A stretch of DNA of 64,000 nucleotides, taken from the NCBI GenBank assembly GCA_022843175.1, contig JALHOE010000011.1, forward strand, positions 1-64,000, in the 5' to 3' direction. The position numbers were made by a program, and so were the translations under genes. The stretch is from Deltaproteobacteria bacterium (GTDB lineage: Bacteria; Myxococcota_A; Polyangia; Polyangiales; JADJMO01). Below are positions 47,798 to 57,021 of this stretch, piece by piece; positions within the stretch are counted from its first letter, which is position 1; each line of letters opens with the position of its first letter. The notes beneath the pieces were generated by a model. It ran no database searches and had not been told where the DNA came from. It worked only from the letters and a program-made list of their open reading frames with translations.

Positions 47798-48673
47798 CTA
47801 CGGCTGGTGCCTCAGCACTGCGATTCCCATCCCCTCGCCGAGCGTGGGGAACCTCTTCGCCGCGACGCCCCACCCGCGGTTCATCACGTCGAACGTCCCG
47901 TGATACGCGCCGCCCGCGGTCTTCCCGTGCAGCCCGATCCCCTTCGTCGCGTCCTCGAGCGGCTGCGGTGCGCCGTCCTGCAGCCACACGTACTTCTCGC
48001 TGAACACCGCGACCCAGAGGTCCGGCGTGTCCAGCACCAGCTGGTACTTGTCCTTCGGCTTCGCGCGGGCCTTGGGTTTCACCGTCTTCATCGCGAGGTC
48101 GGTCTGCAGCTGCCGTTGCATGTCCTCGGCCGCCTCGTGCACCTCCCACGCGGAGATGAGCGCGCCGACCGGCTTGTTCGCGCGGAGGATCGGCGCCGCC
48201 TCGAAGAAGGTGAGCGCCTCGGGATCGGCGCCGCCGTAGCGCCCCGCGCCCGCGGCGTAGGGGACCTTCCCCGCGAGGACGTCGGCCATCGCGGGGAACG
48301 CGACGCCGGCCTTGCGCCCGACGACCAGCCAGTTCGGATCGTCGACCGCGATGATCTCGCCGTTGAGGTCCACGATCGCGAAGTAGGAGCGCTTGGCCGA
48401 GCGGAGGTCGTCCATCCGGTTGCGGATCTCGTCGAACGCGCTCGTGATCGTGGCGGACTCCTTGGGCTCGATCGGCTTGTCGCCCAGCTTGTCGGCGAGC
48501 GCCTTCGCGGCCACCGGCAGCCCGCGCGAGAGCGCGTCGACGTGCCGCTCGGCGATCAGCTTCTCGAGGCGCGCGACATCGGGGATGGCGGCCTCGGCCT
48601 GCTTCTGGGCCTTCGACTTACAGCCGACGGCCGCGACCGACGCGAGCGTGATGAGGAAGTTCCGCCGGTGCAT
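47798..48673 (-). CDS. lipoprotein with Cache-like sensory fold
   Basis: A 291-residue lipoprotein (RRNFLITLASVAAVGC, Cys near 18; the RR pair and following hydrophobic run also allow Tat export). The middle (residues 90-190: SYFAIVDLNGEIIAVDDPN, LVVGRKAGVAFPAMADVLAG, GALISAWEVHEAAEDMQRQL) looks like the extracytoplasmic Cache fold of sensor proteins, but there is no signalling domain attached. Hence it may bind a small ligand for another protein. Its stop is beside hexamer tract D. Confidence 0.65.
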   Translation of the reverse strand: MHRRNFLITLASVAAVGCKSKAQKQAEAAIPDVARLEKLIAERHVDALSRGLPVAAKALADKLGDKPIEPKESATITSAFDEIRNRMDDLRSAKRSYFAIVDLNGEIIAVDDPNWLVVGRKAGVAFPAMADVLAGKVPYAAGAGRYGGADPEALTFFEAAPILRANKPVGALISAWEVHEAAEDMQRQLQTDLAMKTVKPKARAKPKDKYQLVLDTPDLWVAVFSEKYVWLQDGAPQPLEDATKGIGLHGKTAGGAYHGTFDVMNRGWGVAAKRFPTLGEGMGIAVLRHQP

Positions 48674-48719
48674 GGGGCGCGAGCATAACGACCACGAGCA
48701 GGTCGCTAAAGTTCCGCGG

Positions 48720-49253
48720 TCAGTACGTGACGAGCGAATGGACGGGCGTGGGCAAGAGCCTCTCGCGCCCGGAGAGGAACGCGAGCTCGATGACGAACGC
48801 GTACGCGAGGACGATTCCGCCCTGCTTACGCACCAGCTCGGCCGCGCCGCCCGCCGTACCTCCGGTCGCCAAGAGATCGTCGACGATCAGGACCCGGGCC
48901 TCGGGGCGGATCGAGTCCTTGTGCATCTCGAGCGCGCCCTCGCCGTACTCGAGGGAGTATTGGACGCGGTCGACGTGGTAGGGGAGCTTGCCGGGCTTGC
49001 GCACGGGCACGAAGGAGCAGTTGAGCCGCGCGGCGAGCGCACCGCCGAAGATGAACCCGCGCGACTCGATGCCCACGATCGCGTCGAGGTGCCGTCCCAC
49101 GTATTCCTCGGTGAACGCGTCGAGGATCATGGTGAAGGTGCGCGGGTCGGCCAGGAGCGGCGTGATGTCCTTGAACAGGATGCCCGGCTTGGGAAAGTCC
49201 GGAATGTCACGGACCATCGCGCGAATGACTGCGGCTCGGGGATCCTCGCTCAT
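48720..49253 (-). CDS. apt: adenine phosphoribosyltransferase
   Basis: A 177-residue enzyme that makes AMP from adenine and PRPP. It has VRDIPDFPKPGILFKDITPL at the start, GIESRGFIFG and the PRPP-binding loop VLIVDDLLATGGTA. Length and layout match bacterial Apt. ATG 49253 is divergent from the OmpA-like gene; an AT-rich TATAAC (49265-49270) in the gap may be a -10 box for the opposite gene. Confidence 0.95.
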   Translation of the reverse strand: MSEDPRAAVIRAMVRDIPDFPKPGILFKDITPLLADPRTFTMILDAFTEEYVGRHLDAIVGIESRGFIFGGALAARLNCSFVPVRKPGKLPYHVDRVQYSLEYGEGALEMHKDSIRPEARVLIVDDLLATGGTAGGAAELVRKQGGIVLAYAFVIELAFLSGRERLLPTPVHSLVTY

Positions 49254-49311
49254 AGACCCGATGATATAACGTTGAGCCCCCGGAACCCCTGCGGCATCTG
49301 CAACTCGCTTA

Positions 49312-51237
49312 ATGCTCCGTCCTCTTCTCCTCGCCGCCGTCGCCACGACCACGCTCGCCCTCTCGGCCGACGCTGGCGCGGTGGAGTGCGGGCAGAACCC
49401 GTCGACGTGCATCGACTCGGACGCCCTCTGGTTCACCCCCGGAGCGACCACCTTCTTCTCGGTCGCCTCCGGTCAAACCCTGGGGGCGCGCCGCTTCGGC
49501 TTCGGGCTCGCCAACTCGCTGCAAGACAAGCCGATCGTGCTCCGCCGCGGAGCCGGCGGTCCGGCGGGTGAGGTGGCGACGCCGGCGGTCGGCACCCAGC
49601 TCAACACGTCGTTCCTCTTCTCGTACGCGTTCACCAACAAGCTGCAGGCCGACATCGCGGCGCCGGTGACGTTCTACCAAACGGGCACCGGCCTCTCCAC
49701 GGTCAGCGGCGCGGGGACCGATTCGCCGAGCAACGCCGTCCGCGACATGCGCATCGGCGCGGCCTACGCGCTCGCGTCGCTGCCGCGCGCGGGCAAGGTG
49801 CGCGGCGTCGGCCTCGTAGCGCGCTTCGACCTCTCGATCCCCACCGGCGAGCGCGAGTCCTTCGGCGGCGATCGCGGCGTGGTGGGCATGCCCGGCCTCG
49901 CGATCGAGGACCGCATCGGCCCCATCATCTTCGGCGCGCACGTCGGCGCGCGCCTGCGCAAGACCACGAACTTCTTCGACAAGAAGGTCGGCTCGCAGGC
50001 CTACATGGCGTTCGGCGTCGCCGGCCACCTCGACAAGAAAGAAACGCTGTCGCTCACCGGCGAGCTCTTCGCGCTCCCGTCTCTCGTGGCCGACGGCACC
50101 TCGCCGATGCAGTGGCTCGGCGGCCTGCGTTGGTCTGGCCTGTGGGGGGGCGACCTCGTCATCCACGGCGGCGCCGGCGGCGGGTTCCGCTCCTCGTCCA
50201 GCGCGCAGCTCCTCGAGCCGTCCTGGCGCGCGGTGCTCGACATTCGTTATGCGCCCATCGACCTCGACCGCGACGGCGACGGAGTCCCCGACCGCGAGGA
50301 CAAGTGCCCCGACGAGCCCGAGGACCGCGACGGCTTCGAGGACAAAGACGGCTGCCCCGACCCCGACAACGACAAGGACGGCATCCCCGACAAGCTCGAT
50401 CGCTGCCCCAACGAGCCCGAAGAGGTCAACGGCATCGACGACACCGACGGCTGCCCCGAGCCCGACCGCGATCTCGACGGCATCAAGGACGTCGTCGACA
50501 AGTGCCCCGACAAGGCCGAGGACAAGAACGGCTGGCAGGACGAAGACGGCTGCCCCGACGGCGGCCCGCCCCCCACCGTGCTGTGCGCCGACGGCAAGCC
50601 GCCGGCGAAGGGCGAGAAGTGCGACGTCGATCACGACGGCCGCCCCGACGACGTCGACGTCTGCCCCACGGTGCCCGAGGACATCGACGGCATCGCCGAC
50701 GGAGACGGCTGCCCCGAGAAGGACGCCGACGAGGACGGCATCGCCGACCAGCTCGACAAGTGCCCGCTCGAGCCCGAGACCATCGACGGCAAGGACGACG
50801 ACGACGGCTGCCCCGAGGCCGGCGCCAAGTCGCTCGTCACCTTCGCAGCCGGCGCGATCGAGGTCGACGGCGCGGTGCGCTTCGGCAACGGGAGCGCGAT
50901 CGTCACCAAGCCGATGAGGGCGCAGATCGCGATGATCGCGCAGCGGCTGCAGGGCCTCGTCGATCGCGGCGTCGAGAAGATCGTCATCGAGAGCTGGGCG
51001 GACGCCGCAGGGGAGACGCCCGCCAACGAGGCGCTCGCCACCAAGCGCGCCGACGCGATCGCGGCGGCCCTCTCCGCGGCCGGCGTCCCCGAGGGGCTCG
51101 TCAAGGCGCGCGTCGGCGACCTCGCCGATCCGCCGTCCAAGGCCAAGCCGAACTGGCTCGTCACGGTCCGCACCAAGCGCAAGGCGGCGCTCACCGGCAA
51201 GCCGGCGGCGCTGCCGGCGAGCGCGAAACCGGAATGA
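49312..51237 (+). CDS. OmpA-family protein with thrombospondin type 3 repeats
   Basis: A 641-residue outer-membrane protein. A signal peptide (to about residue 24) precedes a 290-residue predicted beta-barrel. Then come several Asp-rich calcium-binding TSP3 repeats (DRDGDGVPDREDKCPDEPED, DKDGIPDKLDRCPNEPEE and others, about 312-500), and an OmpA-like domain (about 510-630), where the usual peptidoglycan-binding NxxLSxxRA block is represented by NEALATKRADAIAAAL. It links outer membrane and wall. The stop overlaps the next ATG (ATGA). Confidence 0.9.
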   Translation: MLRPLLLAAVATTTLALSADAGAVECGQNPSTCIDSDALWFTPGATTFFSVASGQTLGARRFGFGLANSLQDKPIVLRRGAGGPAGEVATPAVGTQLNTSFLFSYAFTNKLQADIAAPVTFYQTGTGLSTVSGAGTDSPSNAVRDMRIGAAYALASLPRAGKVRGVGLVARFDLSIPTGERESFGGDRGVVGMPGLAIEDRIGPIIFGAHVGARLRKTTNFFDKKVGSQAYMAFGVAGHLDKKETLSLTGELFALPSLVADGTSPMQWLGGLRWSGLWGGDLVIHGGAGGGFRSSSSAQLLEPSWRAVLDIRYAPIDLDRDGDGVPDREDKCPDEPEDRDGFEDKDGCPDPDNDKDGIPDKLDRCPNEPEEVNGIDDTDGCPEPDRDLDGIKDVVDKCPDKAEDKNGWQDEDGCPDGGPPPTVLCADGKPPAKGEKCDVDHDGRPDDVDVCPTVPEDIDGIADGDGCPEKDADEDGIADQLDKCPLEPETIDGKDDDDGCPEAGAKSLVTFAAGAIEVDGAVRFGNGSAIVTKPMRAQIAMIAQRLQGLVDRGVEKIVIESWADAAGETPANEALATKRADAIAAALSAAGVPEGLVKARVGDLADPPSKAKPNWLVTVRTKRKAALTGKPAALPASAKPE

Positions 51238-52688
51238 AACGCGCACTCGCCGTCGCAGCGTGCGTCGCGTGCAGCACCGCGGAGGCGCCGGTCGCGAGCG
51301 GCCCGCCGCCCACGCGATGCACCGAGCAAGCGGTGATGGGCACGCGCTGCGGCCAGCTCGTCGACGGGAGCGGCCGCGTCGTCATCTATCGCGGCATCAA
51401 CGCGCGCGTGCGCGGCCAGTTCGACGCAGACCTCGGCGCCGGCAAGGTGCCGCTGATGCCGCCGATCCCCGAGCTCACCGACGACGATCTGAAGCAGATG
51501 CGCCGCATCGGGTTCGATCTGCTGCGCCTTCCGATCAACTGGAGCGCGATCGAGCCCGAACAGGGCAAATACGACGACGCCTACCTGGAGCGCACCGCCG
51601 CCGTGGTGGCCCGGTGCAAGGCGCACGACCTCAAGGTGCTCGTCGACCTGCATCAGGACGCCTACAGCAAGTACATCGGCCAGGACGGCGCGCCGCTGTG
51701 GGCGATCGTGCCGGCCCCCACCGAGCTCCTCGAGGGCCCGCTCGACGACCTCGGCGATCGGCGGATCAGCAAACAGGTGCTCGGCGCGTTCCAGACGTTC
51801 TTCTCCCGCTCGTCGCCGGACGGTGCGCGCCTGCGCGCTCGGTTTGGCGAGATGGCCGCCCGGGTCGCCGCGAAGCTCAAGGGCGACGACACGGTGCTCG
51901 CGCTCGAGCTGTTCAACGAGCCGCAGGGCACCGACGAAGAGCTCCGCGCCTTCCACGACGAGGTCACCGCCGCGGTGCGCAAGGCCGACCCGGCCCGGCT
52001 GATCGCCTTCGAGCCGTCGGCCACCCGCAACTTCACCGACCGCTCGACGATCCCCACGACGCCGCTCGCGCACCCCGGCACGATCTACGCGCCGCACGTC
52101 TACACCAAGGTCTTCGCCATGGGCTGCGACGACAAGTGCCGCGACGACTTCACGATCGACACGCTCCGCACCTCGAACGAGAACGCGCGCGCCGAGGCCG
52201 AGGGCTGGAGAGCGCCGCTGCTCATCGGCGAGCTCGGCTTCGATCCCCGCTCGCCGCGCTTCGGCGACTGGGTCGCGTTTCAGCTCGAGCTGCAGGACGA
52301 CGTCATGGCGTCGAGCGCGTGGTGGGTGTGGAAGGAGAACTCCGAGGGCTCGTGGGGGTTCTACGACTGGAACGCCGCCACCGATTCGTGGACCGAACGG
52401 ACGCAGGTGCGCAAGGCCTTCGCTCGCGTGCAGCCCCGCGCGATCGCCGGCTGGCCCCAGCGGTGGCGATGGGATCGCGAAAAGCGCCGCTTCGAGCTGG
52501 TCGTGCTGGGTGATCCGACGATCGCCGCGCCGACGGTGGTGCACACCCCGTTCCCCGGCGACGGCCCGGCATCTTTCAAGGTCACCTGCGACGGCAAGCC
52601 GATCCCAGCCACGCCCGATGCGCGCGGAGATCTCGCTATCCCTTGCAATGGAGAGGGGATCCACACCATCGTGGTAGAGCCGGCATGA
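51234..52688 (+). CDS. glycoside hydrolase family 5-like lipoprotein
   Basis: A 484-residue hydrolase with a signal and lipobox-like AVAAC (Cys near 9-13). The TIM barrel shows the GH5 pattern: RGINAR, FDLLRLPINWSAIEPEQGKY, LKVLVDLHQDAYSKY, the acid/base in ALELFNEPQG and the likely nucleophile in LLIGELGFD. The WWVWKEN segment matches endoglycosylceramidase-like members. It is predicted to act on glycans or glycolipids in the envelope. A beta-sandwich domain (about 400-484) follows. Confidence 0.85.
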   Translation: MKRALAVAACVACSTAEAPVASGPPPTRCTEQAVMGTRCGQLVDGSGRVVIYRGINARVRGQFDADLGAGKVPLMPPIPELTDDDLKQMRRIGFDLLRLPINWSAIEPEQGKYDDAYLERTAAVVARCKAHDLKVLVDLHQDAYSKYIGQDGAPLWAIVPAPTELLEGPLDDLGDRRISKQVLGAFQTFFSRSSPDGARLRARFGEMAARVAAKLKGDDTVLALELFNEPQGTDEELRAFHDEVTAAVRKADPARLIAFEPSATRNFTDRSTIPTTPLAHPGTIYAPHVYTKVFAMGCDDKCRDDFTIDTLRTSNENARAEAEGWRAPLLIGELGFDPRSPRFGDWVAFQLELQDDVMASSAWWVWKENSEGSWGFYDWNAATDSWTERTQVRKAFARVQPRAIAGWPQRWRWDREKRRFELVVLGDPTIAAPTVVHTPFPGDGPASFKVTCDGKPIPATPDARGDLAIPCNGEGIHTIVVEPA

Positions 52689-53446
52689 GCTTCGACCGAC
52701 TCATCACCCTGGTGCGGCGCGAGCTCGCGGCCGACGACGTGCGCATCGTCGAGCTCGGCGACGAGATCCCCGAGGGCGCGCTGTCCGCGCCGCTCCCCGG
52801 TGGCAAGCGCCTGGTCGCCACCTTTGCCGCCAACGTCGACGACCGAGAGGCGCGCCTCCGCCGCATGGAGATGCTCGCCGAGTCGTTCGGCGAATCGCTG
52901 CGCCTCGGCGGCGGGTCGCGCCCGCCGCCCGCGATGTCGCTCCACACCGAGCTGCAGGGCCTCGCGCAGCGCGCCGGCGCGATCGACGCGGTGGTGATCG
53001 ACGCGCAGTCGCCGGTGGTGTGGGGCGCCGCCGAGGACGACGACGCCGCGCCGCACCTGCTCGCGCGCGACAACGTGATCTCGCTCGACGCGCACCGCCC
53101 CTCCGGCGAGCGGCTCTCCGAGAAGTCGCAGCCCCCACCGCCGCGCGATCCGCCGGCGTCCACCCGCGCGGTCGACGCGATCCGCGCGCTGCCCGAGATC
53201 CACGCGCTCCATCGGGGCGGTCACCTCGCTCAGAGCTTCAGCGAGCCGGGCTTCGGCTGGCTCGCGCGCTCGTTCGCCGGCATCTACGTGCTCATCCTCG
53301 CCTTCGAGGGCCCGTTCGACGAGCTCCGCGCCGAGCGCGCGGTGGCCATCTCGCTGCCGGCGATCGAACGCCTGGTCACCTCGCTTCCCCCGCTCGACCC
53401 CACCCCGGTCGCCGGCGCCGCCGCCATCCGCCGCCGCCGCCGCTGA
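52685..53446 (+). CDS. protein of unknown function
   Basis: A 253-residue protein with no recognised motif. It has two alpha/beta parts joined by a Pro/Ser/Arg-rich linker (about residues 135-165): an N-terminal part around LVRRELAADDVRIVELGDEI and a C-terminal part with HLAQSFSEPGFGWLARSFAGIYVLILAFEGPFDELR. The two halves have a general roadblock/profilin-like look. It starts on the stop of the hydrolase and ends RRRRR. Homologues may be confined to relatives. Confidence 0.6.
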   Translation: MSFDRLITLVRRELAADDVRIVELGDEIPEGALSAPLPGGKRLVATFAANVDDREARLRRMEMLAESFGESLRLGGGSRPPPAMSLHTELQGLAQRAGAIDAVVIDAQSPVVWGAAEDDDAAPHLLARDNVISLDAHRPSGERLSEKSQPPPPRDPPASTRAVDAIRALPEIHALHRGGHLAQSFSEPGFGWLARSFAGIYVLILAFEGPFDELRAERAVAISLPAIERLVTSLPPLDPTPVAGAAAIRRRRR

Positions 53447-53450
53447 CCGC

Positions 53451-54278
53451 GTGACGATCGCAGCTCGCCTCGCTTCTCGCGCGCGCTACGGAGCGCCGGG
53501 ACAGCCGCGGGCGAGCGTCGTGTGGCTCCTCCGGTGGATCCTCCGTCCGGTCGTGAAGCTCGCGTTCCGGCCGCGGCTCAGCGGGCTCGAGAACCTGCCG
53601 ACCGACCGCCCGTACATGCTCGTCGCCAACCACGGCGCGGGGTTCGGCATGGCCGACATCCTGTCGTTCGCGGTGCTGTGGCTCGAGCACGCCGGCGGCC
53701 GGCCGCTCGCCGGGTTCGCGCACCCGTTCGCCTTTCACGTGTGGCCGATCTCGTGGTTGATGACCGGGCTCGGCTCGATCCCCTCGAGCTACGAGGCGGG
53801 CCTCGCTGCGTTGCGCGCGGGCGTGCCGATCCTCGTCTTCCCCGGCGGCGATCACGAGGCCGGCCTCTCGTTCGTCCGCGGCTGCGACGTCGACTTCGGC
53901 GGACGGACAGGCTTCCTCGCGCTGGCACGGCAGGCGAACGTGCCGATCGTGCCGATGGGGATCCGCGGGAGCCGCTTCCCCTCACCGGTGCTGTTTCGCT
54001 CCCGCGTCTTCGCGTGGCTCGCGATCCTCCCGCGCGCGTTCGGCGTGAAGCGCTACCCGATCGGCGTCGCCGCTGTGGCCGGCGCGATCGCGATCGTGCT
54101 CCTGCTGCCCCACCTCGGACCGTGGCGGTTCGTCCTCGCGTGGGCGTGGATGGCGTCGCCGTTCGCGCTGCTGCCGTGGGTGCCGTGGACGCTGCGGATG
54201 CGGATCGGGCCGCCGATCGAGGAGCCGACGCTCGGACGCGTCGAGGCCGCGGTGCAGTCGCTCGTGACTACACGCTGA
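53451..54278 (+). CDS. lysophospholipid acyltransferase family protein
   Basis: A 275-residue PlsC-fold acyltransferase. It has NHGAGFGMAD (His-Asp block, about residues 58-67), FPGGDHEAG and VPIVPMGIRGSR, and a hydrophobic C-terminal helix pair (VAAVAGAIAIVLLLPHL, FVLAWAWMASPF). The GTG start lies four bases after the previous stop. It belongs to the same broad group as the enzyme at 156 but differs in length and end. It overlaps the convergent MBL gene by 11 bases. Confidence 0.83.
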   Translation: MTIAARLASRARYGAPGQPRASVVWLLRWILRPVVKLAFRPRLSGLENLPTDRPYMLVANHGAGFGMADILSFAVLWLEHAGGRPLAGFAHPFAFHVWPISWLMTGLGSIPSSYEAGLAALRAGVPILVFPGGDHEAGLSFVRGCDVDFGGRTGFLALARQANVPIVPMGIRGSRFPSPVLFRSRVFAWLAILPRAFGVKRYPIGVAAVAGAIAIVLLLPHLGPWRFVLAWAWMASPFALLPWVPWTLRMRIGPPIEEPTLGRVEAAVQSLVTTR

Positions 54279-55113
54279 GCGTGAGCCCCTCGTACGCAGC
54301 CTGGCAGCTCGGGAACAGCTCGCGCGCGCGGCGCTCCTTCTCGCGCACCGCCGCGTCGTCCTGCCCGGGGTCGTGGTGATAGAGCACGAGCTGCTTCACG
54401 TCCGCCGCCTTCGCGAGCTTCACCGCTTCGACGAACGTGGAGTGGCCCCACCCGAGCTTGGGCTGGCCCCCGTGCTCGCCGATGTACTCCTCGGGGGTGT
54501 ACTGCGAGTCGTAGATCAAGAGGTCGCAGCCGGCGGCGAGCTTCTTGAGCTTGGGATCGATCACCGCGTAGTGCTCGGTGTCGGTCGCGTACATGATCGA
54601 CTTGCCGTTGTAGTCGACGCGGTAGGCGAGGACGCCGTCCGGGTGGTTGCCGCGCGCGTTGGTGATCACCACGCTCCCGCCGCCCGTGGCGGCGGGGATC
54701 TCCATGACCTCGCCCTCGTAGAGGTCGTTGAAGGTCATGTGCGCGCCCATCTCGGTGAGGTGGACGGGGAACGACGGGTTCTCCATTTGGCCGGCGAGGG
54801 CGCTCTCGAGCGTGCCCGACACCTTGCGACCGCCGTGGAGGTGGAACGTGTTGCCGCGGACGAACGCCGGCGTGAAGAACGGGAAGCCCTGGATGTGGTC
54901 CCAGTGGACGTGGCTGAAGAAGATCCACGCCTCGATCGGGAGCTGCTGCATCAGGGCGGAGCCGAGGTTCCGCAGGCCGGTGCCGCCGTCGAAAATGAGC
55001 AGGCGGCCGCCCGCGCGCACCTCGACGCAGCTGGTGTTGCCACCGATCTCGACGGTCGCCGGGCCGGGCGTCGGGATGCTCCCGCGGACCCCCCAGAACC
55101 TGACGTCAATCAT
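54268..55113 (-). CDS. MBL-fold metallohydrolase
   Basis: A 281-residue metallo-beta-lactamase-fold hydrolase of the RNase Z/PhnP-like group. It has the early RFWGVRGSIPTPGP strand and metal-site motif FFSHVHWDHIQGFPFF, then NHPDGVLAYR, YATDTEH and HSTF, and a final VLYHHDPG. Two metal ions are expected at the His/Asp cluster. It may be a phosphodiesterase; the substrate is not clear. It is divergent from a small membrane gene. Confidence 0.88.
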   Translation of the reverse strand: MIDVRFWGVRGSIPTPGPATVEIGGNTSCVEVRAGGRLLIFDGGTGLRNLGSALMQQLPIEAWIFFSHVHWDHIQGFPFFTPAFVRGNTFHLHGGRKVSGTLESALAGQMENPSFPVHLTEMGAHMTFNDLYEGEVMEIPAATGGGSVVITNARGNHPDGVLAYRVDYNGKSIMYATDTEHYAVIDPKLKKLAAGCDLLIYDSQYTPEEYIGEHGGQPKLGWGHSTFVEAVKLAKAADVKQLVLYHHDPGQDDAAVREKERRARELFPSCQAAYEGLTLSV

Positions 55114-55205
55114 CGGCAGCGAAGATAGACCCTCGCGAGGGGCGTCGTACAGCCCTCGCCGCGCGCGCTGCTCGGAGGTGATATACGGAAGACGTGGCTG
55201 CGCGA

Positions 55206-55376
55206 ATGGTCGACGCCCTCGCTCTCCTCCTCCTGCTCGGAGCCGGTGTGGCCTTCTTCTTCGGCGCGCGACACATCGCGAGCCGCGAGGACCTGCACGC
55301 CATCTACTGGATGATCGTCGGCATCGCGTTGACCCGCGCCTGCAGCAACCTCGCTCGCGCGGATCGCGGGAGCTGA
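55206..55376 (+). CDS. small two-helix membrane protein
   Basis: A 56-residue protein of two hydrophobic helices (LALLLLLGAGVAFFFGARHIA and IYWMIVGIALTRA) joined by a charged turn (SREDLH). GTG 55194 could add four residues. It stops two bases before the PpiC-type gene, so the two are probably one transcript. Not recognised. Confidence 0.55.
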   Translation: MVDALALLLLLGAGVAFFFGARHIASREDLHAIYWMIVGIALTRACSNLARADRGS

Positions 55377-55378
55377 CC

Positions 55379-56272
55379 GTGCGCCCGATGGCGATCGCCG
55401 CGATCGTCGTTGCCGCCTGCAGCGGCGAGCGCTCGAGCACCGACACGCCCGCGCCGGGCGCCGTCCCCGCCGCGCTCGGCGCCGCCACGGTCGCGCGGGT
55501 CGGAGACCTGTCGATCGAGCGGTCGCTGCTGATCGCGGTAGCGCGCGCGCAGCACGTCAGCGCGGACGTCGCGCTCCAGCGCCTGATCGACGACGCGCTG
55601 CTCGCCGAGGCCGCGCGAAAGCACAACCCCGACACCCGCAACGGCGAAGCGGCGGTGCTCGCGCGCGCGCTCATCCTCCGCCTCAAGAGCGTGGCGCTCG
55701 CCAAGGGCCCGTTCACCGACGAGGAGATCGCCGTCCCGCTCGCCGGCTACTGGCTCGAGCTCGATCGGCCCGAGAAGCGCACGCTCGTCCACGCCCTCAT
55801 CAAGAAAGAGGTCGCGGGCGGCGCCGAGCTCGCCCGCGCTCTGCAGAAAGAGCTCGCCGCCGCCAACGGGCCGGACGAGGCGAAGAGCGAGGCCGCGTTC
55901 TCCGAGCGCGCCAAGCAGTTCAAGGTCAAGCCGGCGGTGCACGTCGAGAAGTTCGCCATCGTCTCCGACGGCCGCGTCGCGGCGCCGGGCGGCGGGAGCG
56001 TGCTCGACGCGTTCACCAAGGGCGCGTTCGACGTCCCCGCGGTGTTCGGCACGAGCGACGTCGTCGAGACCGAGTACGGCTGGCACGTCATCCGCGTCCT
56101 CGCGCGCGAGCCCGAGCACCGCGCCACGCGCGAGGAGAAGATCGCGCGAATGATGCCCGACCTCGTCGGCAACCGCGTCCGCGGGCTGCAAGAAGAGCTG
56201 CTGCAGCGGCTGCGCGCCTCCACCACCATCGCCGTCCTCGCCACCGACAGCGACCTCCTGCTCCCCCGATGA
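55379..56272 (+). CDS. parvulin-type peptidyl-prolyl isomerase lipoprotein
   Basis: A 297-residue lipoprotein (GTG start, MAIAAIVVAAC lipobox). The first half is SurA/PrsA-like helical (ARVGDLSIERSLLIAVARAQ). The PpiC domain follows (VHVEKFAIVSDG ... GAFDVPAVFGTSDVVETEYGWHVIRVLARE), with the last strand well kept. It should help fold outer-membrane proteins in the periplasm. Its stop overlaps the next ATG. Confidence 0.83.
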   Translation: MRPMAIAAIVVAACSGERSSTDTPAPGAVPAALGAATVARVGDLSIERSLLIAVARAQHVSADVALQRLIDDALLAEAARKHNPDTRNGEAAVLARALILRLKSVALAKGPFTDEEIAVPLAGYWLELDRPEKRTLVHALIKKEVAGGAELARALQKELAAANGPDEAKSEAAFSERAKQFKVKPAVHVEKFAIVSDGRVAAPGGGSVLDAFTKGAFDVPAVFGTSDVVETEYGWHVIRVLAREPEHRATREEKIARMMPDLVGNRVRGLQEELLQRLRASTTIAVLATDSDLLLPR

Positions 56273-56946
56273 GCGGCGACGACGGCAGGCGCTACTCCCG
56301 CGAGGAGGACGAGACCGGCTTCACCGCGGTGCTGCGCAAGCACGTCGAGTCGACGCCGGGCGCGCTCGGCGCCGCCCTCGTGGACGGACAGGGCGAGGCC
56401 GTCGACTACGCGGGCGAGACGATCGATCCCTTCGACCTCAAGGTCGCCGCGGCGCACTTCCGCATCGTCCTCAACGACATCGACGGAGGAAGGCTCGCCG
56501 TCGAGGGAGGCATGACCGAGCGCCTCCTGGTCCTCACCGACAAACGCGGCTTCGTGCTCACCGTGCTCCCCGAGGGCTACGCGCTGCTCTCGATCCTCCG
56601 CGCCAACGCCGCGCTCGGTCACGCCGATCGCTCGATCGACGTCACGCTGCGCGGCATCTACCGCGAGGCCGGCTGGAACGCTCCGCCGGGCGCGTTTCGC
56701 TGGCACCCGATCGACGTCGAGATCGACGCGCGCGCGCGGCCGCACCGCGTGCGCATTCGCCACCAGTGGACCAGCGTGCAGCCGATCGGTCGCGTGATCG
56801 GCGGCCTCCAGCCCGGCGAGGTCGGCTGGCGCGTCGACGTCCCCGCCGCCGAGTGCGAGACGACTCTGGTCCTCGGACGCGACGACCGGTGGTACGCGGA
56901 CTTGCCCCTCGAGGGCGACGCGGCCGACGATCCTGTGCCAGATTGA
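56269..56946 (+). CDS. roadblock/LC7-like protein
   Basis: A 225-residue protein. Residues 15-115 read as a roadblock/LC7 fold (VLRKHVESTPGALGAALVDG, RLLVLTDKRGFVLTVLPEGY), a fold used by regulators of small GTPases such as MglB. The C-terminal half (WHPIDVEIDARARPHRVRIR) is beta-rich and not recognised. It is joined to the isomerase gene by ATGA. No Ras-like GTPase gene is close, so its partner is unknown. Confidence 0.65.
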   Translation: MSGDDGRRYSREEDETGFTAVLRKHVESTPGALGAALVDGQGEAVDYAGETIDPFDLKVAAAHFRIVLNDIDGGRLAVEGGMTERLLVLTDKRGFVLTVLPEGYALLSILRANAALGHADRSIDVTLRGIYREAGWNAPPGAFRWHPIDVEIDARARPHRVRIRHQWTSVQPIGRVIGGLQPGEVGWRVDVPAAECETTLVLGRDDRWYADLPLEGDAADDPVPD

Positions 56947-57021
56947 GCGCCGACGCCGCGAGGATTCGCGCTTCTTTCGCGACGATCATGATGGCACGGC
57001 ACTTGGATTGAGCCGGCTCCC